Source: Antedon bifida
Lineage: Eukaryota > Echinodermata > Crinoidea > Comatulida > Antedonidae
Length of the DNA: 64,000 nt
Assembly: GCA_963402885.1 (NCBI GenBank)
Contig: OY727094.1
Location: 5,334,501-5,398,500 of the forward strand
Direction: 5' to 3'
In this document: positions 57,127 through 60,100 of the stretch, one piece after another
Layout: every line of letters begins with the position of its first letter
Position numbering within the stretch: position 1 is the first letter of the stretch
Notes under the pieces: generated by a model
What the model was told of the DNA's origin: nothing
Databases searched by the model: none
Seen by the model: the letters and a program-made list of their open reading frames with translations, nothing else
Translations under genes and position numbers: made by a program

Positions 57127-60100
57127 TTATGTATATTATATTAAATATTTTTTTTACTAGTATTCAGCTTATAAAGTGTAGGCCAATAATATCCTGAGTC
57201 AGACCTATAAAATCACATTATATTTATAATTCCTATGTATTTTTTTATATTTCTTGAATAAATTTACAATATTAACAGCAAACATGATCAGTTAGCGAGG
57301 CTGTCTGGGGAACTAACACTCTAGCCCGGTTTTCACCGCTTTATTACACAAAGTGCTTCAAATTGGGGGGAAAAATAATTTCTTAGAATCAATTTCAACT
57401 TTTATTGTTGTAGTTTTTAACCAGTGTACAAAGTAATCAAAATAGGCTTTTGAGTTGAGGTAAAATTAGGCAAAATCTGTGACTGATAGAATACATTTAA
57501 TAGCTGGCGGTCAAAGTGTTAAGGTCATTTTTGTATTTCACATTGCACCATTAAACTATGTTTGCACCATTGTTGCATATCAGTAAAATTAAACATTTGC
57601 CTCCTAAAGGCCGATTTACACAGACGAGCGGTAACAGTAAGTGGAAAATCCCACATAGAATCTATATCTACCCTGAGCAGGTTTCCACTCAACCGCCCAC
57701 CTGCCCCACGTTTTCTGTAAATAGTCATGTAAGAAATAACACAGATTCTATATTTTTCCCACTTTCACACGTTTACCATTCATCTGTGTAAATTGGCCTT
57801 TATTGTTTGCTTCATTGATCGCAGTGTGTTTTGAAATTGTTCAAAATTATCAATATCTATCAATATCTATCAATATATAAAATTTACCACATTTCAATAT
57901 ATTCCATTCAATCCATATACACTATATTTATAATACAGTAGAACCCTTGAATTGTTAAGGGGACATTTTTGTTACCTAACAAATTGTCCTCAATATCAGT
58001 TTAATTAAGTTATTTTTTAATATTGTTTTTGATGTTATCTTGTCTTATATGTATTTTCTTGTTTTTCTAATTTTACTGCGTCCAACTTAATGATATATTG
58101 TACTAGGCCCAACCACTCACTTTTTCAGTTAATACGGATTGGACCCCATTGGAAATAAGTTTACTTTTTATTTGTCGACTTAATGGGTTATCCTGGTATT
58201 CTTTTTGTACATTGTATATTTTAACTTTTGTGTATGAATATCGAATAAAATCAATCAATCAATCATTAATAGAGATGTCCCCTGTTAAAGTCAAGTCAAG
58301 TAGTCAAGTCAAGTATCATCTATTGTCATTTGTTTAATAAGAAAAAAACATTTCTGTTTTCGCTCTGTTGGCAGAACACAATATCCAACGGACACAACAC
58401 GTACTCAAAACAAAAACATTTCAAAAAGTGTCTACTCCTGGAAAGAAACTATTTGTAAATCGTGCCATATTGGCCTTAATAGAACGAAATCGCCGACGGC
58501 TGCACATTAACTGGAACATACTAGAGGCTGGATGAAAAATATATTTATCCACATTCATGGGAAGTTGTCTCGATTGGGTGTCCCCTGAACAGGGGTCTCA
58601 AACAGCGAGTTCTACTGTATTTCATTTATGACATAAATATTGCACTGAATGCAAATGTGTGCTTTGTATACCTCATCAAAGTTGTCAATTTATTTCCATA
58701 ATTTTTTCCCTGTTTTCATATTTGTTAAAAATGATTTTTGTGGACTAAATGTAATACTGTTATAGATTATTTAAACGATGATTTTTTTTTTTTAACTTTC
58801 TAAATTTGTTTTTCAGAAACAAAAGAGTAACTATAGTGTTTGATGCTGTTAGTGCAAAGATTAAGTTTGATTGGGTAACTGCTTTGGAGAATGCGAAGCT
58901 TGGATTAAGTAAGTTATAAATAACTGCAATAGAGGTTAATACATAAAAACTGGACTGGATTGTTACTTTCTGTACTCTAAATCAGATGTTCGATACCCTT
59001 CCAATTTCTCTTGGGCCTCCCAAATTTTCATTCGATCTCCAATTTTAAACAAATCTCCCAAAATTTTTATTTTAGATAAAACTAATTTTCAAACCCCTGT
59101 TTATTGTCTGAATTCGGTTTTTTAGAAAGTTTTTTCTGTATTGAATACATGATTACATACTATTAGTTGCTAGAATGCACGAGGCACCTCTGATAAACAT
59201 TGAAATACTGTATTTTTATGAGTTTAAAATGCATCAAATCAGTTAAAAGTGTCAAATTCGTTAACCAATGTGTAAACCTCCCGAAATTGTCTGCTAAATC
59301 TATGTGTGGTAAATACGACCACTTGCATTTAAAAAAAATAGTAAATTGTTTTCTAGAGGTCAGCAAACACATTCATTTAACTATCATAACTTGTGTTTCT
59401 TGCAGAAGATGACAACAACCCTGGTTGGCACATATCAGAAGATGATGAGGTCCATGCAGAGATGGAATTTGGAATTCCACTATTGTCTAACCATCTACCT
59501 GTCTTCACAACAGCTACCAATCAAACAGTTAAGGTAACCAAGTCATGCACACCCAAGGAACATCCACTACTATGGTCCTTTACATGATTCCTACCATTTT
59601 TAATAGATCCTGAATCAGACTTTTTCAACTGAGAACATCATTGTGTAGACATAGACATTTGTTGCCAAATATCATTCATAGTTTTAATTCAAATTTACAA
59701 GATCCTAATATTTTAACGTTACATTTTAAAGCAAATTTTTAAACATACTTTTTTTAATTACCTATTTTATGTGTCTTGATTTTTGTGCCATTTTTACAAT
59801 GTAATGTAACTTTTATTATGTGAACAAATTTCTTTATATTTATTTTATTTATATGGACAAGATCATTTTCTTGAATCTTCAATGTTGAATAGAAATTGTT
59901 GGTGTTAGGTCTGTTAAAATTAAAACCCTGAAATTTCAGTTCAGCAATTGTCAATACATTTAAAAAATTAACATTAATTTTTCAATTGTTTTTCATTATA
60001 CCATTTTCCCATAGTAGAAAACGGATTTTTATAAAAGTGGCTGGCGACCTTTATTCTTAATGTCATTTTAGTCTCATTTCTGATTTGATTCTTCAAAAGA

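Noticed and set aside
57558..57791. Overlapping frames on both strands
   Set aside because: They are the two strands of a 195-bp foldback element.
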